Source: Cryptobacterium sp. CAG:338
GTDB lineage: Bacteria > Actinomycetota > Coriobacteriia > Coriobacteriales > Eggerthellaceae
Length of the DNA stretch: 40,465 nt
NCBI GenBank assembly: GCA_000435475.1
Contig: FR896043.1
Span: 1-40,465 of the forward strand
Direction of reading: 5' to 3'
Shown: positions 8,045-16,290 of the stretch, piece after piece
Position numbering within the stretch: the stretch's first letter is position 1
How the letters are laid out: each line of letters opens with the position of its first letter
The notes under the pieces: model-generated
Told to the model about the DNA's origin: nothing
Database searches by the model: none
Seen by the model: only the letters and a program-made list of their open reading frames with translations
Made by a program: the position numbers and the translations under genes

Positions 8045-8836
8045 ATGATTCGCATCAATGAAGATCTCTGCACGGGCTGCGGAGCATGTGTGTCTGATTG
8101 TATTTCTGGAGTTTTATCAATAACCCAAGGTAAAGCCCATGTTTGCGATGAATGTCTGCAGTGTGGACATTGTATTGCGATTTGTCCGCAGGCTGCTCCT
8201 TCGATTTCGGTTTATAGCGATGAACTTATTGAATATCATTCAGAGACCTTTGATATTCCTACTCAAAATATGCTCAACACCATAAAATTTCGTCGAAGTG
8301 TAAGACAATTTAAGGAGCAACTGCTCTCTTATGATGATCTGCACCTTCTTATTGATGCGGCAGCGCATACCCCTACGGCAAAGAATGCTCAGGCGTGCCG
8401 TTTTGTGTTCATCCAGGACAGCCTAGAAGACTTTAAGCGGACAATATGGAGTAATCTTCGTTCAGCATTCGAGGAGCAGAGAGAATTACCTATTCCTCGA
8501 GAAAGCGTACAAAACTTTTTGAATTTACGAGAAGGAGAACATCCTCAAGATTATCTATTCCGAAATGCTCCTGCAGTGTTATGTATTCAAGCTCCAGATC
8601 CTGTGGATGCAGGTTTGGCGGCTTCAGCGATTGAGATGGTGGGTACTACCTTGGGCATCGGGGTGCTTTATAACGGTTATTTGCGGCGTACTATTGCGGC
8701 TATGGAAGATATTCAAGCGTATTTAGATATGGATTTGGAAGAGAAGCCTCTGGTGGTATGTATGCTTATGGGCTATTCCGATGTGAAATACCAGCGTACA
8801 GCACCGCGTCGCAATCCCAGTGTAGTGCTGCGATGA
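8045..8836 (+). CDS. Ferredoxin-nitroreductase fusion protein
   Basis: 263 residues. The N-terminal 65 residues carry two 4Fe-4S motifs: CTGCGACVSDC (first cluster) and CDECLQCGHCIAICP (second). The remainder is a nitroreductase-like FMN domain starting at FRRSVRQFKEQLLSYDDL and continuing through HTPTAKNAQACRFVF. Such fusions are common in strict anaerobes and move electrons from reduced ferredoxin to FMN and then to an unknown acceptor. AAAGGAG supports the start. It lies 65 bases before the AmmeMemoRadiSam genes on the same strand and may supply electrons to the radical SAM enzyme; that is inference. Confidence 0.9.
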   Translation: MIRINEDLCTGCGACVSDCISGVLSITQGKAHVCDECLQCGHCIAICPQAAPSISVYSDELIEYHSETFDIPTQNMLNTIKFRRSVRQFKEQLLSYDDLHLLIDAAAHTPTAKNAQACRFVFIQDSLEDFKRTIWSNLRSAFEEQRELPIPRESVQNFLNLREGEHPQDYLFRNAPAVLCIQAPDPVDAGLAASAIEMVGTTLGIGVLYNGYLRRTIAAMEDIQAYLDMDLEEKPLVVCMLMGYSDVKYQRTAPRRNPSVVLR

Positions 8837-8901
8837 GAGTAGTCTAGGTTTCGAGATTATCTAAACAAGCAAAGACATTCCTCTAAAGTAGGGAGGCAAG
8901 T

Positions 8902-10344
8902 ATGGGCATCAAAGCGGGGTATGTAGTTCCTCATCCGCCGCTCATCATTCCTTCGGTTGGACGTGGGAAGGAGCAAGGTATAGCGCAAACAATCAGTGCT
9001 TACAAAGAAGTAGCTCGTAGGATTGCAGCTTTGTGTCCAGAAACTATCGTGGTAAGTTCACCTCATGTGACTGCATATCGAGATGGGTTTCACGTGACTA
9101 CCGATACTACTTTATCGGGGGATATGGATGTCTTCGGTGCGCCACAAACGCAGCTAGAAGTGGGAATTGATACCGAGCTTAGTCGGGCTATTATCGAGCA
9201 TGCTCAACGAAATAATATAGTGACCGCTCCGAGTAGTTGGCATGATCAGAAAATGGATCATGCTACGTTTATTCCGCTGTATTTCATTGAGCAAGCGTAC
9301 AGAGAAGCTGGAATAAGGCCGAACTATCGTTTGGTGCGCGTAGGATTATCGGGTCTCTCTGCTGATATTCATCGAAGCTTTGGTCGCGTGATTGCGGAGG
9401 CAATAGAGGTAGTTGGTCGATCTTGTGTTTTTGTTGCAAGTGGAGATTTGTCTCATAAGTTAAAGGCGGACGGCCCTTATGGGTTTGCTCCTGAGGGACC
9501 AAAGCTTGACAAGGATCTTTGTGATCTGTTCGAACAAGGCAACCTTGGGGGTCTTTTTGAATTAGATGAACAGATATGTGATTCTGCTGCGGAGTGCGGA
9601 GTTCGTTCGTTCCAGATAATGGCAGGGGCATTAGAGGAAATTTCTTCTACGAAAAGTTCGCGCAAAAACGCTTCAGCGAGTTTTCATGCATCTGAAAAAC
9701 CTTTGTTTGGTGCCTATCAAGCAGAACTTTTCAGCTACGAGGGGCCTTTTGGGGTTGGTTATGCAGTTGCTGCTTTTGAGCGGTTAGATACTGCTAATTC
9801 AGGAGACTCTGGTGCTGACTCTTATGTAAGACTTGCTCGTGCTTCAATCGAAACATATCTTCGTACTGGAAGACCACTTGAACTTACTGACGAGTGGCAA
9901 AACGCTTTGCCTGATGAAATGCTTTTACAACAAGCAGGAGTCTTTGTTTCCATTCATAAGAATGGAGAGCTTCGAGGCTGCATTGGCACTATCATACCCA
10001 CTACATCAAGCATTGCTCAGGAGATAATTCAAAACGGTATTTCAGCTTCTACTCGCGATCCGCGATTTCCGGCAATTCAGGTAGATGAGCTTGATTGTCT
10101 CGAAGTAAGCGTCGATGTGCTTACTGAGCCAGAGCCCATCATTTCGGAAGCTGATTTGGACCCTTGTCGTTATGGGGTGGTGGTAACGAAAGGCTATAGG
10201 CGCGGGCTGCTGCTTCCCAATCTTGAAGGAGTAGATTCAGTGGCGCAGCAAGTTGCAATAGCTAAACAAAAAGCAGGTATACGGGTAGATGATTACGATG
10301 TCCAGCTCGAGCGTTTTGAAGTGATTCGACATGAAGCCTCGTGA
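8902..10344 (+). CDS. AmmeMemoRadiSam protein: Memo/LigB-like domain fused to AMMECR1 domain
   Basis: 480 residues with two domains. The first (about 1-285) belongs to the class III extradiol dioxygenase/Memo superfamily: GYVVPHPPLIIP, SSPHVTAYRDGFHV and FVASGDLSHKL, with likely metal-site histidines H11, H55 and H185. The second (about 305-475) is AMMECR1 with its hallmark LRGCIG at 357-362 and STRDPRFPAI after it. The AMMECR1 (AmrA) and Memo-like (AmrB) functions are thus in one chain. Its 3-prime end overlaps the radical SAM gene by 14 bases. The system is widespread, but its reaction is not known to me. Confidence 0.9.
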   Translation: MGIKAGYVVPHPPLIIPSVGRGKEQGIAQTISAYKEVARRIAALCPETIVVSSPHVTAYRDGFHVTTDTTLSGDMDVFGAPQTQLEVGIDTELSRAIIEHAQRNNIVTAPSSWHDQKMDHATFIPLYFIEQAYREAGIRPNYRLVRVGLSGLSADIHRSFGRVIAEAIEVVGRSCVFVASGDLSHKLKADGPYGFAPEGPKLDKDLCDLFEQGNLGGLFELDEQICDSAAECGVRSFQIMAGALEEISSTKSSRKNASASFHASEKPLFGAYQAELFSYEGPFGVGYAVAAFERLDTANSGDSGADSYVRLARASIETYLRTGRPLELTDEWQNALPDEMLLQQAGVFVSIHKNGELRGCIGTIIPTTSSIAQEIIQNGISASTRDPRFPAIQVDELDCLEVSVDVLTEPEPIISEADLDPCRYGVVVTKGYRRGLLLPNLEGVDSVAQQVAIAKQKAGIRVDDYDVQLERFEVIRHEAS

Positions 10345-11194
10345 GGAGAAACCTAAAAAGGAGAGGGCACATTGTTCGCTTTGTCCAAATTCCTGTGTTC
10401 TTGCAGAAGGTCAAGTGGGAGCTTGTCGTGCGAGGCGTGCACGGAATGGCGAGGTGGTAAGCGATTCATATGGGAAGGTTACCAGTCTTGCGCTTGATCC
10501 TATAGAGAAGAAGCCGTTTGCGCGTTTTATGTCGGGAAGTAGGATTTTATCTATTGGCTCATTTGGCTGCAATTTACACTGTGCATTTTGTCAGAATGCT
10601 TCAATTTCTCAAGTGGGTATTGATGATGTTCCCTGGCAGGAAGTATCGCCAGAAAAATTGATTAACGAAGCACTTCGTCTAAAACCACAAGGAAATGTTG
10701 GCATTGCCTATACCTACAATGAGCCTCTGATTAATTTCGAGTATGTATTCGACTGTTCATATCTTGCTCATGAAGCAGGACTTATGAATGTATTAGTAAG
10801 CAACGGCATGATTAATACTGAAATGCTTGAGAGGCTGCTACCTTATTTGGATGCCGTTAATATAGATTTGAAGGGATTTAGCCAAGATTTTTATTCCTTT
10901 GTGGGTGGTTCACTTGAAACGGTTATGCATTCAATAGAGCTTTTTACGCAGTGTTCGACTTGTCATATAGAGGTAACTACCCTTATTGTGTCAGGTATGA
11001 ATGACTCAGAGGAAGAAATCGATGCGTTATCGAGCTGGTTAGCATCGCTCAATCCTGAAATTCCTTACCATGTCAGCCGTTTTTTCCCTTGCTACAAAAT
11101 GAAGGAGATAGCGCCAACGCCTATTCAATCTGTCTATCATTTAGCTGAGGTTGCGCGGAAGCATTTGAGGTACGTGTACACCGGAAATTGTTAG
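10331..11194 (+). CDS. amrS: AmmeMemoRadiSam system radical SAM enzyme
   Basis: 287 residues. The 4Fe-4S-SAM motif is CNLHCAFC at 80-87 (CxxxCxxC). A Cys-rich N-terminus (C15, C18, C22, C32) is typical of PflA-like AmrS proteins and may hold a second metal site. YTYNEPLINFEY and NIDLKGF are family-typical strands of the partial TIM barrel. The ATG at 10331 lies inside the previous gene, and GTGAGGAG just downstream belongs to coding sequence, so translational coupling is likely. The product acts with the fused AMMECR1/Memo protein in an uncharacterised modification. Confidence 0.9.
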   Translation: MKPREEKPKKERAHCSLCPNSCVLAEGQVGACRARRARNGEVVSDSYGKVTSLALDPIEKKPFARFMSGSRILSIGSFGCNLHCAFCQNASISQVGIDDVPWQEVSPEKLINEALRLKPQGNVGIAYTYNEPLINFEYVFDCSYLAHEAGLMNVLVSNGMINTEMLERLLPYLDAVNIDLKGFSQDFYSFVGGSLETVMHSIELFTQCSTCHIEVTTLIVSGMNDSEEEIDALSSWLASLNPEIPYHVSRFFPCYKMKEIAPTPIQSVYHLAEVARKHLRYVYTGNC

Positions 11195-11228
11195 ATGAAG
11201 CAGGGTAAGGAATGTCGTATCTATGCGA

Positions 11229-12146
11229 TTATTGCCACATCTCTTTTATCTTTTCTAGAAAAACTCCGGCGGCAGGAGAAAAACTCTGATAGCGTTTCCA
11301 GGCAATAAAGATATCAGCTTTTAGCGGTGGCTCAAGAGGACGAAAGGTGATATCGAGCATTTGTGATCGTGTTTCTCCTACTGATGAAGAGAGGGCATTT
11401 TCGTTAGTTGAAGAAGTTACTAAACCATCGAGACTTAGTGCGTATCCAATACTCTGAGATACTAGAATCGATGCATTGTAGAGAAGATTATAGGTTGCTA
11501 CAACGTTGAGTTTGTCGGCATTTTTACCAAACCAAGAAGACATATCATTTAGAGCCTGCTGGGAAAGAATAAGTGGTTGATTATACAGATCATCAGGCTT
11601 GATGGTGGTGTGCGAGGCAAGAGGACTGTCTTTTCGCATAATGACGCCCCAGGTGTCTTTCATGGGAAGCTTTAGCGCTTCATATTTATCATGATCTACA
11701 TTTCCGACGAACAAACCAAAATCCAAGCGTCCCATATCAAGACGCTCTCCAACATCGACACCGTTGCCACTGTAGAGATTAAATGATAGGTGAGGGTATT
11801 CCGATAAAACTTGCTCTATAGCTTCTGCAACAAAGGTCATCGCAGGGGTTTCGCCCCCTCCAATACGAACTTCACCCGTGATGGTATCTCCTGAAGCAAG
11901 GAAGTCTGATCCAGTGCGCTCCATTAGATCGACTATTTCTTCGGCGCGTTTGCGCAGACGTATTCCGGCTTCGGTTAATTCGATGCGGCGACTACCTCGA
12001 GTAAAAAGCGTGCAACCGAGTTCTCGTTCGAGATCTTTCATTTGGCGAGAAAGGGCAGGCTGGGATACATGAAGTACCTTTGCGGCACCTAAAATGGTTC
12101 CCTCTCGAGCAATCATAAGAAAATAGCGAAGTGAGCGAAATTCCAT
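11229..12146 (-). CDS. LysR family transcriptional regulator
   Basis: 305 residues. The N-terminal helix-turn-helix begins MEFRSLRYFLMIAREG and includes AAKVLHVSQPALSRQMKDLE, which is diagnostic of LysR. The substrate-binding fold follows (about 90-300). The ATG at 12146 is chosen because GGAGG lies 8 bases upstream; an in-frame ATG at 12179 would add 11 residues but has no ribosome site. It is divergent from an MFS gene at 12388, the usual place for its target. Ligand unknown. Confidence 0.9.
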   Translation of the reverse strand: MEFRSLRYFLMIAREGTILGAAKVLHVSQPALSRQMKDLERELGCTLFTRGSRRIELTEAGIRLRKRAEEIVDLMERTGSDFLASGDTITGEVRIGGGETPAMTFVAEAIEQVLSEYPHLSFNLYSGNGVDVGERLDMGRLDFGLFVGNVDHDKYEALKLPMKDTWGVIMRKDSPLASHTTIKPDDLYNQPLILSQQALNDMSSWFGKNADKLNVVATYNLLYNASILVSQSIGYALSLDGLVTSSTNENALSSSVGETRSQMLDITFRPLEPPLKADIFIAWKRYQSFSPAAGVFLEKIKEMWQ

Positions 12147-12249
12147 GGAAGCTACCTCCGAGTGTAAAGATAAGCGCAAGGCGAACGCTTTTTTATGCCA
12201 AGCGAGAAGCGAACGGTTTTGGTGATCTTATCTCATAAAGTATAACATC

Positions 12250-12308
12250 ATGTAATACCTAAAAATCAGATATAAGTATTATACATATTAGTTAACTCTT
12301 CTTATACT
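12250..12308. promoter_or_regulatory. LysR-box candidate and MFS promoter
   Basis: TATAAGTATTATA at 12271-12283 is a perfect dyad that fits the T-N11-A LysR box. A looser inverted pair, ATGTAATAC (12250-12258) and GTATTATACAT (12276-12286), surrounds it. TATACT at 12303-12308 is a possible -10 box for the MFS gene. The region is AT-rich, so chance matches are possible. Confidence 0.4.
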
Positions 12309-12387
12309 GGGCAAAATCATTTGATAGATTCGCTGATTTTCAGGTAGTCATTTGGTGTTTTGTGCCGTATTTAGATAGAGGAATTTT

Positions 12388-13554
12388 GTGAAAAAAGTAA
12401 ACAATAAGACGCTGGTTCTCATTTTAACAATGGGAGTATTTAGCATTCTCAATACCGAAATGGGCATAGTAGGTGTTATTCCATATGTTTCGGAAAGGTT
12501 TAGTGTTTCAATTCCTGACGCAGGGCTTCTTGTTAGCGGATTTGCTCTTATTGTTGCTCTCGCGGGCCCTACTATGCCGCTTTTGTTTTCGAAAATTAAT
12601 CGTAAGAAAGTAATGCTTTTGTCACTCGGCGTTTTTTCTCTTTGCAATGTGGTGTCCGTGTTTGCATCAACTTTTGAAATACTTATTGCTGCTCGAGTGA
12701 TTCCTGCTGCGTTTCATCCTTTGTATGTATCAATGGCGATGGCACTTGCTCAGCATACGGGTGACACTCCTGAAGAGCGCGCAAAATCTTCAGCGCAGGT
12801 TTTTGTTGGTGTTTCAGCGGGTATGGTTGTTGGTGCGCCCATTGCTGGTATGCTGGCTGATTATATTTCGTTTTCGGCTGCCATGAGCTTCTTTGCCGCG
12901 GTTACAATTGCGGTATTTGTTCTTAGCGTTGTAGCTATTCCTTCGATGCCTGTAGAAGAGCCCCTTTCGTATGGCAAGCAAATTGCCGTCCTTAAGCGTC
13001 CTGTAGTTCTAGTTTCTCTCCTTGCGGCAGGAGCGATTAATGCAGCGATGTTTGGGTTTTATAGCTTCATGGCAGAATTTCTTGGCAGTTCCATCGGGTT
13101 GGGTGCTGCTTTAGTAAGTGCTTTGTTGTTGGTATATGGGCTTTCTAATGTTGCAGGGAATATCATTGCAGGAAAGACACTTGGTAGAGCCCCTTATAAA
13201 ACCATGATCGTTGGACCCTTGTTGCTCATTCTGCTTTATGTGCTGCTTTTAGTGTCAGAAGCAAATAATCTTTTTGCTGCGGTAGTTGTTGTGCTTCTTG
13301 GAATTGTGGTGGGTGTAGCAAATACCACTGATCAGTTTATGGTGTCTCGTTCTGCCCCTGATGCCCCTGACTTTATAAATGGGTTATTTCTGACCACAAC
13401 CAATCTTGGCACCACGATTGGCACCAGCGTCTGCGGATTATTTATCTCGGATTGGGGCATTTCCTTTTCCGTGGGAGGAACTATTCCTTGTTTAATCCTT
13501 GGGTTTGTTTTTGTATTACTTCGTATGAAGTGTGTTCGAGTGGGTATGCTCTGA
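12388..13554 (+). CDS. MFS transporter, AraJ-like efflux family
   Basis: 388 residues and about 12 transmembrane helices. The opening (NTEMGIVGVIPYVSERFSVSIPDAGLLVSGFALIVALAGP) matches the DHA1 group that contains AraJ and sugar or drug exporters, and FSKINRKKVMLLS is motif A-like. The start is GTG at 12388, with AGAGGA six bases upstream. The divergent LysR gene is the likely regulator. Its last 39 bases overlap the end of the convergent repeat-protein gene. Confidence 0.85.
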   Translation: MKKVNNKTLVLILTMGVFSILNTEMGIVGVIPYVSERFSVSIPDAGLLVSGFALIVALAGPTMPLLFSKINRKKVMLLSLGVFSLCNVVSVFASTFEILIAARVIPAAFHPLYVSMAMALAQHTGDTPEERAKSSAQVFVGVSAGMVVGAPIAGMLADYISFSAAMSFFAAVTIAVFVLSVVAIPSMPVEEPLSYGKQIAVLKRPVVLVSLLAAGAINAAMFGFYSFMAEFLGSSIGLGAALVSALLLVYGLSNVAGNIIAGKTLGRAPYKTMIVGPLLLILLYVLLLVSEANNLFAAVVVVLLGIVVGVANTTDQFMVSRSAPDAPDFINGLFLTTTNLGTTIGTSVCGLFISDWGISFSVGGTIPCLILGFVFVLLRMKCVRVGML

Positions 13555-14715
13555 ATCGGTTTTGGATTCGGTAATTTTATTTCCTGCCTGTTTGAGCAAG
13601 TCTGCTCCAAGGGAAATACCCTTTACTAAGCCTTTTGATACTGTTTCTACAACGACGGGTGCCCCCACTATTACCTTACCGGCAACCTTGGGAGCAGTCT
13701 GCGCCATTTTTTCTGCAGCTCGAGGGGCTGACTTTGTAACTTTGTCAGTAATGATAGGTGCTGCTTTTATGGTGGTGTTTGCCACTGTCGCTGCTCCTTC
13801 GGCGACTTTTCGAGCAATTTGAGGTGCCTGCTTGCTTACTTTTTCGGCAACTACAGGTGCTGATTCGCTCACTTTTCTTGCTACTTTAGGTGCTTTATCT
13901 CCGATTGTTTTAGCTACTACTGGTGCTGTTTCTGAGATTTTCTTGGCAACGATAGGTGCGGTGTCCGCAACTTTTTGAGCCAAGATTGGTGCCTTATCTG
14001 CCACTTTCTTTGCTACTACAGGTGCCGAATCTGCAGCCTTTTTTGCGGCGACAGGAATTTGTTGTGCAATATTTTTTGCAACGTGGGGAGCTTCTTTTGC
14101 TGCATTTTGGGCAGCTTGTTTTGCTTGTTCTTTTGCGATTTCTGTCATCTTAGCTGCAGCAGCATCAAGTTTAGCTTCAAGAGGAGAAGCTGCTCGTCCA
14201 GAAAAATTCCGTTGACCTTTGCTTGCAAGTGCGACACCGCCCACGATAAAGACTGCGCCCGGACCCGGTAGAATAAGGAGGGGTACGCCTGCAACCGCAA
14301 GGGCGCCACCTGCTGCCATTTGGGCTGCACCTTTGATTTTTTGTGTTTGCGATGCGGGAATTTCTTCTCCATCGACTGGGATAACATCAGGGATCACGGT
14401 AACAGGATCATTGGTAGATTCCGCTGTGGCTGTTACTTTGCTGGTGGTAGTGTTGTTCCGCACGTCGGATTCAGAGTTATTATCGCCAGGTGAGACAGTT
14501 GACGAATCATTGCTTATGGTGCTTGTGGCTTCGTAGTATTTTGCTGTTACCTGCTCAAAAACATCTCCGTTTTTATCCCCGAATGCCTTGCTGTTTTGAT
14601 CTAAATCAAGTGGAGTGACGTCAATTATTTCAGTCTCTTGTGTTTCAAGATTGGTAATTTTTGAACAGTTTTCATTTGTTTTATCTTCTGTGGCTTTTGG
14701 ATTGTCTGTAGTCAT
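13516..14715 (-). CDS. Membrane-hairpin protein with fourteen 11-residue amphipathic repeats
   Basis: 399 residues, of a type I cannot name. Residues 1-125 are acidic, Asn/Thr/Ser-rich and probably disordered. Residues 129-166 form a Gly/Ala-rich hydrophobic hairpin around VPLLILPGPGAVFIVGGVALA, like the PGPGW membrane motif. Residues 208-361 are fourteen consecutive 11-residue units with consensus xAPxVAxKVxx. A shorter tail with KGLVKGISLGADLLK ends in a His/Thr-rich stretch. Eleven-residue amphipathic repeats bind lipid surfaces in apolipoproteins, perilipins and alpha-synuclein, so membrane or lipid-body coating is the leading inference. GAGGGA before the ATG at 14715 rules against the GTG at 14730. 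Confidence 0.72.
   Translation of the reverse strand: MTTDNPKATEDKTNENCSKITNLETQETEIIDVTPLDLDQNSKAFGDKNGDVFEQVTAKYYEATSTISNDSSTVSPGDNNSESDVRNNTTTSKVTATAESTNDPVTVIPDVIPVDGEEIPASQTQKIKGAAQMAAGGALAVAGVPLLILPGPGAVFIVGGVALASKGQRNFSGRAASPLEAKLDAAAAKMTEIAKEQAKQAAQNAAKEAPHVAKNIAQQIPVAAKKAADSAPVVAKKVADKAPILAQKVADTAPIVAKKISETAPVVAKTIGDKAPKVARKVSESAPVVAEKVSKQAPQIARKVAEGAATVANTTIKAAPIITDKVTKSAPRAAEKMAQTAPKVAGKVIVGAPVVVETVSKGLVKGISLGADLLKQAGNKITESKTDSEHTHSNTLHTK
13633..14094 (-). repeat. Fourteen degenerate 33-bp units encoding 11-residue repeats
   Basis: The units follow each other without gaps. Alanine-proline is kept in most (12 of 14 by eye), and position 8 is usually Lys. Units 2-8 are most alike; the later ones (GAATVANTTIK, TAPKVAGKVIV) drift. 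Conservation is at the protein level, with synonymous variation in the DNA, so the array is old rather than a recent slippage product. Confidence 0.85.
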
Positions 14716-14837
14716 AATAATCCCTCGCACATGATCAGGCGCTATTGTTCTATCTGAATTATATCGAAGCAGGATTTTGTACGTAGTCTACATAGTGATA
14801 AATGTTGGGAATTTGTTGTTTAAGACGGGCTGCTACA

Positions 14838-16199
14838 ATGGCTCCTATGAATACGAAAATGAATACGAAAACTCCTTCAATCAATAAAAAGCTTCTTGTT
14901 TTAGCAATTCCGACGTTTGGTCAGCTAATCGCAGAACCGACCTTTGTTTTAATTGATACGGCAATCGTGGGACATGTCAGCGATCCTGCATTGGCGGGAT
15001 TATCTTTGGGATCAACCATTGTCTTGACGGCAGTTGGGCTTTGCGTATTTCTGGCATATTCCACTACATCACAGGTTGCTCGTCTTTTCGGTGCAGGAAG
15101 AAAACGTGAAGGCTTGCAAGCTGGTATGAACAGTTTATGGCTGTCACTAAGTATCGGATTACTATTAGCCGTACTGCTTTTTGTCTTTGCCGAGCCCCTC
15201 TGTAGCTTCTTAGGCGGGAAGGGAGAAACCCTTCAACAGGCAACTATTTACACTCAAATGGTTTTGCTTGGAGTTCCTGGGATGTTATTAGTTTATGCAT
15301 CAAATGGTATTTTTAGAGGATTGCAAAAAGTGAATATCACCTTGGTTGCTGCAGTGAGTGGTGCAGCCCTTAATACCGTACTTGATATTTTGTTTGTAAT
15401 CGTTTGGGGCTGGGGTATTGCTGGATCTGGTATTGCTACGGCAATTGCCCAGTGGTTTATGGGCATCTTTCTGCTTGTTCCTGCGCTGCGTTGGATTGTG
15501 CAAGGAGGAGCTTCTCTTAAACCGTCTGCGAGCGGGATTGCTTCTGCGGGAAGTGATGGTTTTCCTTTATTTGTAAGAACATTAGCTCTTCGTTTGGCTT
15601 TAGTGGCAAGTGTGATGGCTGCAGCTTCCATGGGTACTGAAGTACTTGCAGCTTATCAAGTGGTAAATGCGGCTTGGAACTTTACGGTAAATGCTCTTGA
15701 TTCTATAGCGATAGCGGGTCAAACCCTTGTTGGGGCAGAGTTAGGTGCCCAAGCGTATGATCGTGCACGTAATTTAACAAAAGAAACAGCGCGAGCAGGA
15801 TTTATCGCAGGGATTATTATTGGGGTTGTTTTTGCAATGTTAGGATTAGTTGCGGGGTCGCTATTTTCTCCTAATCCCACTATTCAAGCGCTGGTAACAA
15901 CTGGAATGATCGTGGTTGGTATTCTAATGCCGCTTCAGGGTTGGATGTGGGCGCTCGATGGTATTTTGATCGGAGCAGGTGATTTTCGCTACTTGGCATT
16001 TACGTGTGGAGTGTCGGCTCTTGTGCATATTGCCGCATTGGTAGTCTTGGTATTTGCTATTGGGCCATATTTGCCAGATGATTTGGCTCGTATAGCGGCG
16101 CTTTGGCTGGTGATGGGAGTCTTTCTTATGGGCTGCAGAGGGATTGCTAATGGTTTACGCGCTAAGGGTGAAACTTGGATAAAGAATGCTGTACTGTAG
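14838..16199 (+). CDS. MATE family efflux transporter, DinF-like
   Basis: About 453 residues with 12 hydrophobic helices. LAIPTFGQLIAEPTFVLIDTAIVGHVSDPALAGLSLGS is the classic DinF/MATE opening, and FRGLQKVNITL and NAALNTVLDILFV-like stretches recur in actinobacterial homologues. These pumps exchange Na+ or H+ for cationic drugs. The start is uncertain: ATGs at 14802, 14838 and 14847 are all in frame and none has a good ribosome site. 14838 is chosen because it gives a polar Asn/Lys/Thr leader like its relatives. Confidence 0.88.
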   Translation: MAPMNTKMNTKTPSINKKLLVLAIPTFGQLIAEPTFVLIDTAIVGHVSDPALAGLSLGSTIVLTAVGLCVFLAYSTTSQVARLFGAGRKREGLQAGMNSLWLSLSIGLLLAVLLFVFAEPLCSFLGGKGETLQQATIYTQMVLLGVPGMLLVYASNGIFRGLQKVNITLVAAVSGAALNTVLDILFVIVWGWGIAGSGIATAIAQWFMGIFLLVPALRWIVQGGASLKPSASGIASAGSDGFPLFVRTLALRLALVASVMAAASMGTEVLAAYQVVNAAWNFTVNALDSIAIAGQTLVGAELGAQAYDRARNLTKETARAGFIAGIIIGVVFAMLGLVAGSLFSPNPTIQALVTTGMIVVGILMPLQGWMWALDGILIGAGDFRYLAFTCGVSALVHIAALVVLVFAIGPYLPDDLARIAALWLVMGVFLMGCRGIANGLRAKGETWIKNAVL

Positions 16200-16290
16200 T
16201 TTGCGCGTAGTATTCGGTTTATTCTGTTTTCATATGTCCAGGTAGAAGTGCTAGCGCTTGTTTCTGATCCTTTGATTTTCTAGTGGCTTG

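Noticed and set aside
13633..14094. The 33-bp units as a DNA-level tandem repeat or CRISPR array
   Set aside because: Conservation is in the protein, not in the DNA, and the frame is open throughout.
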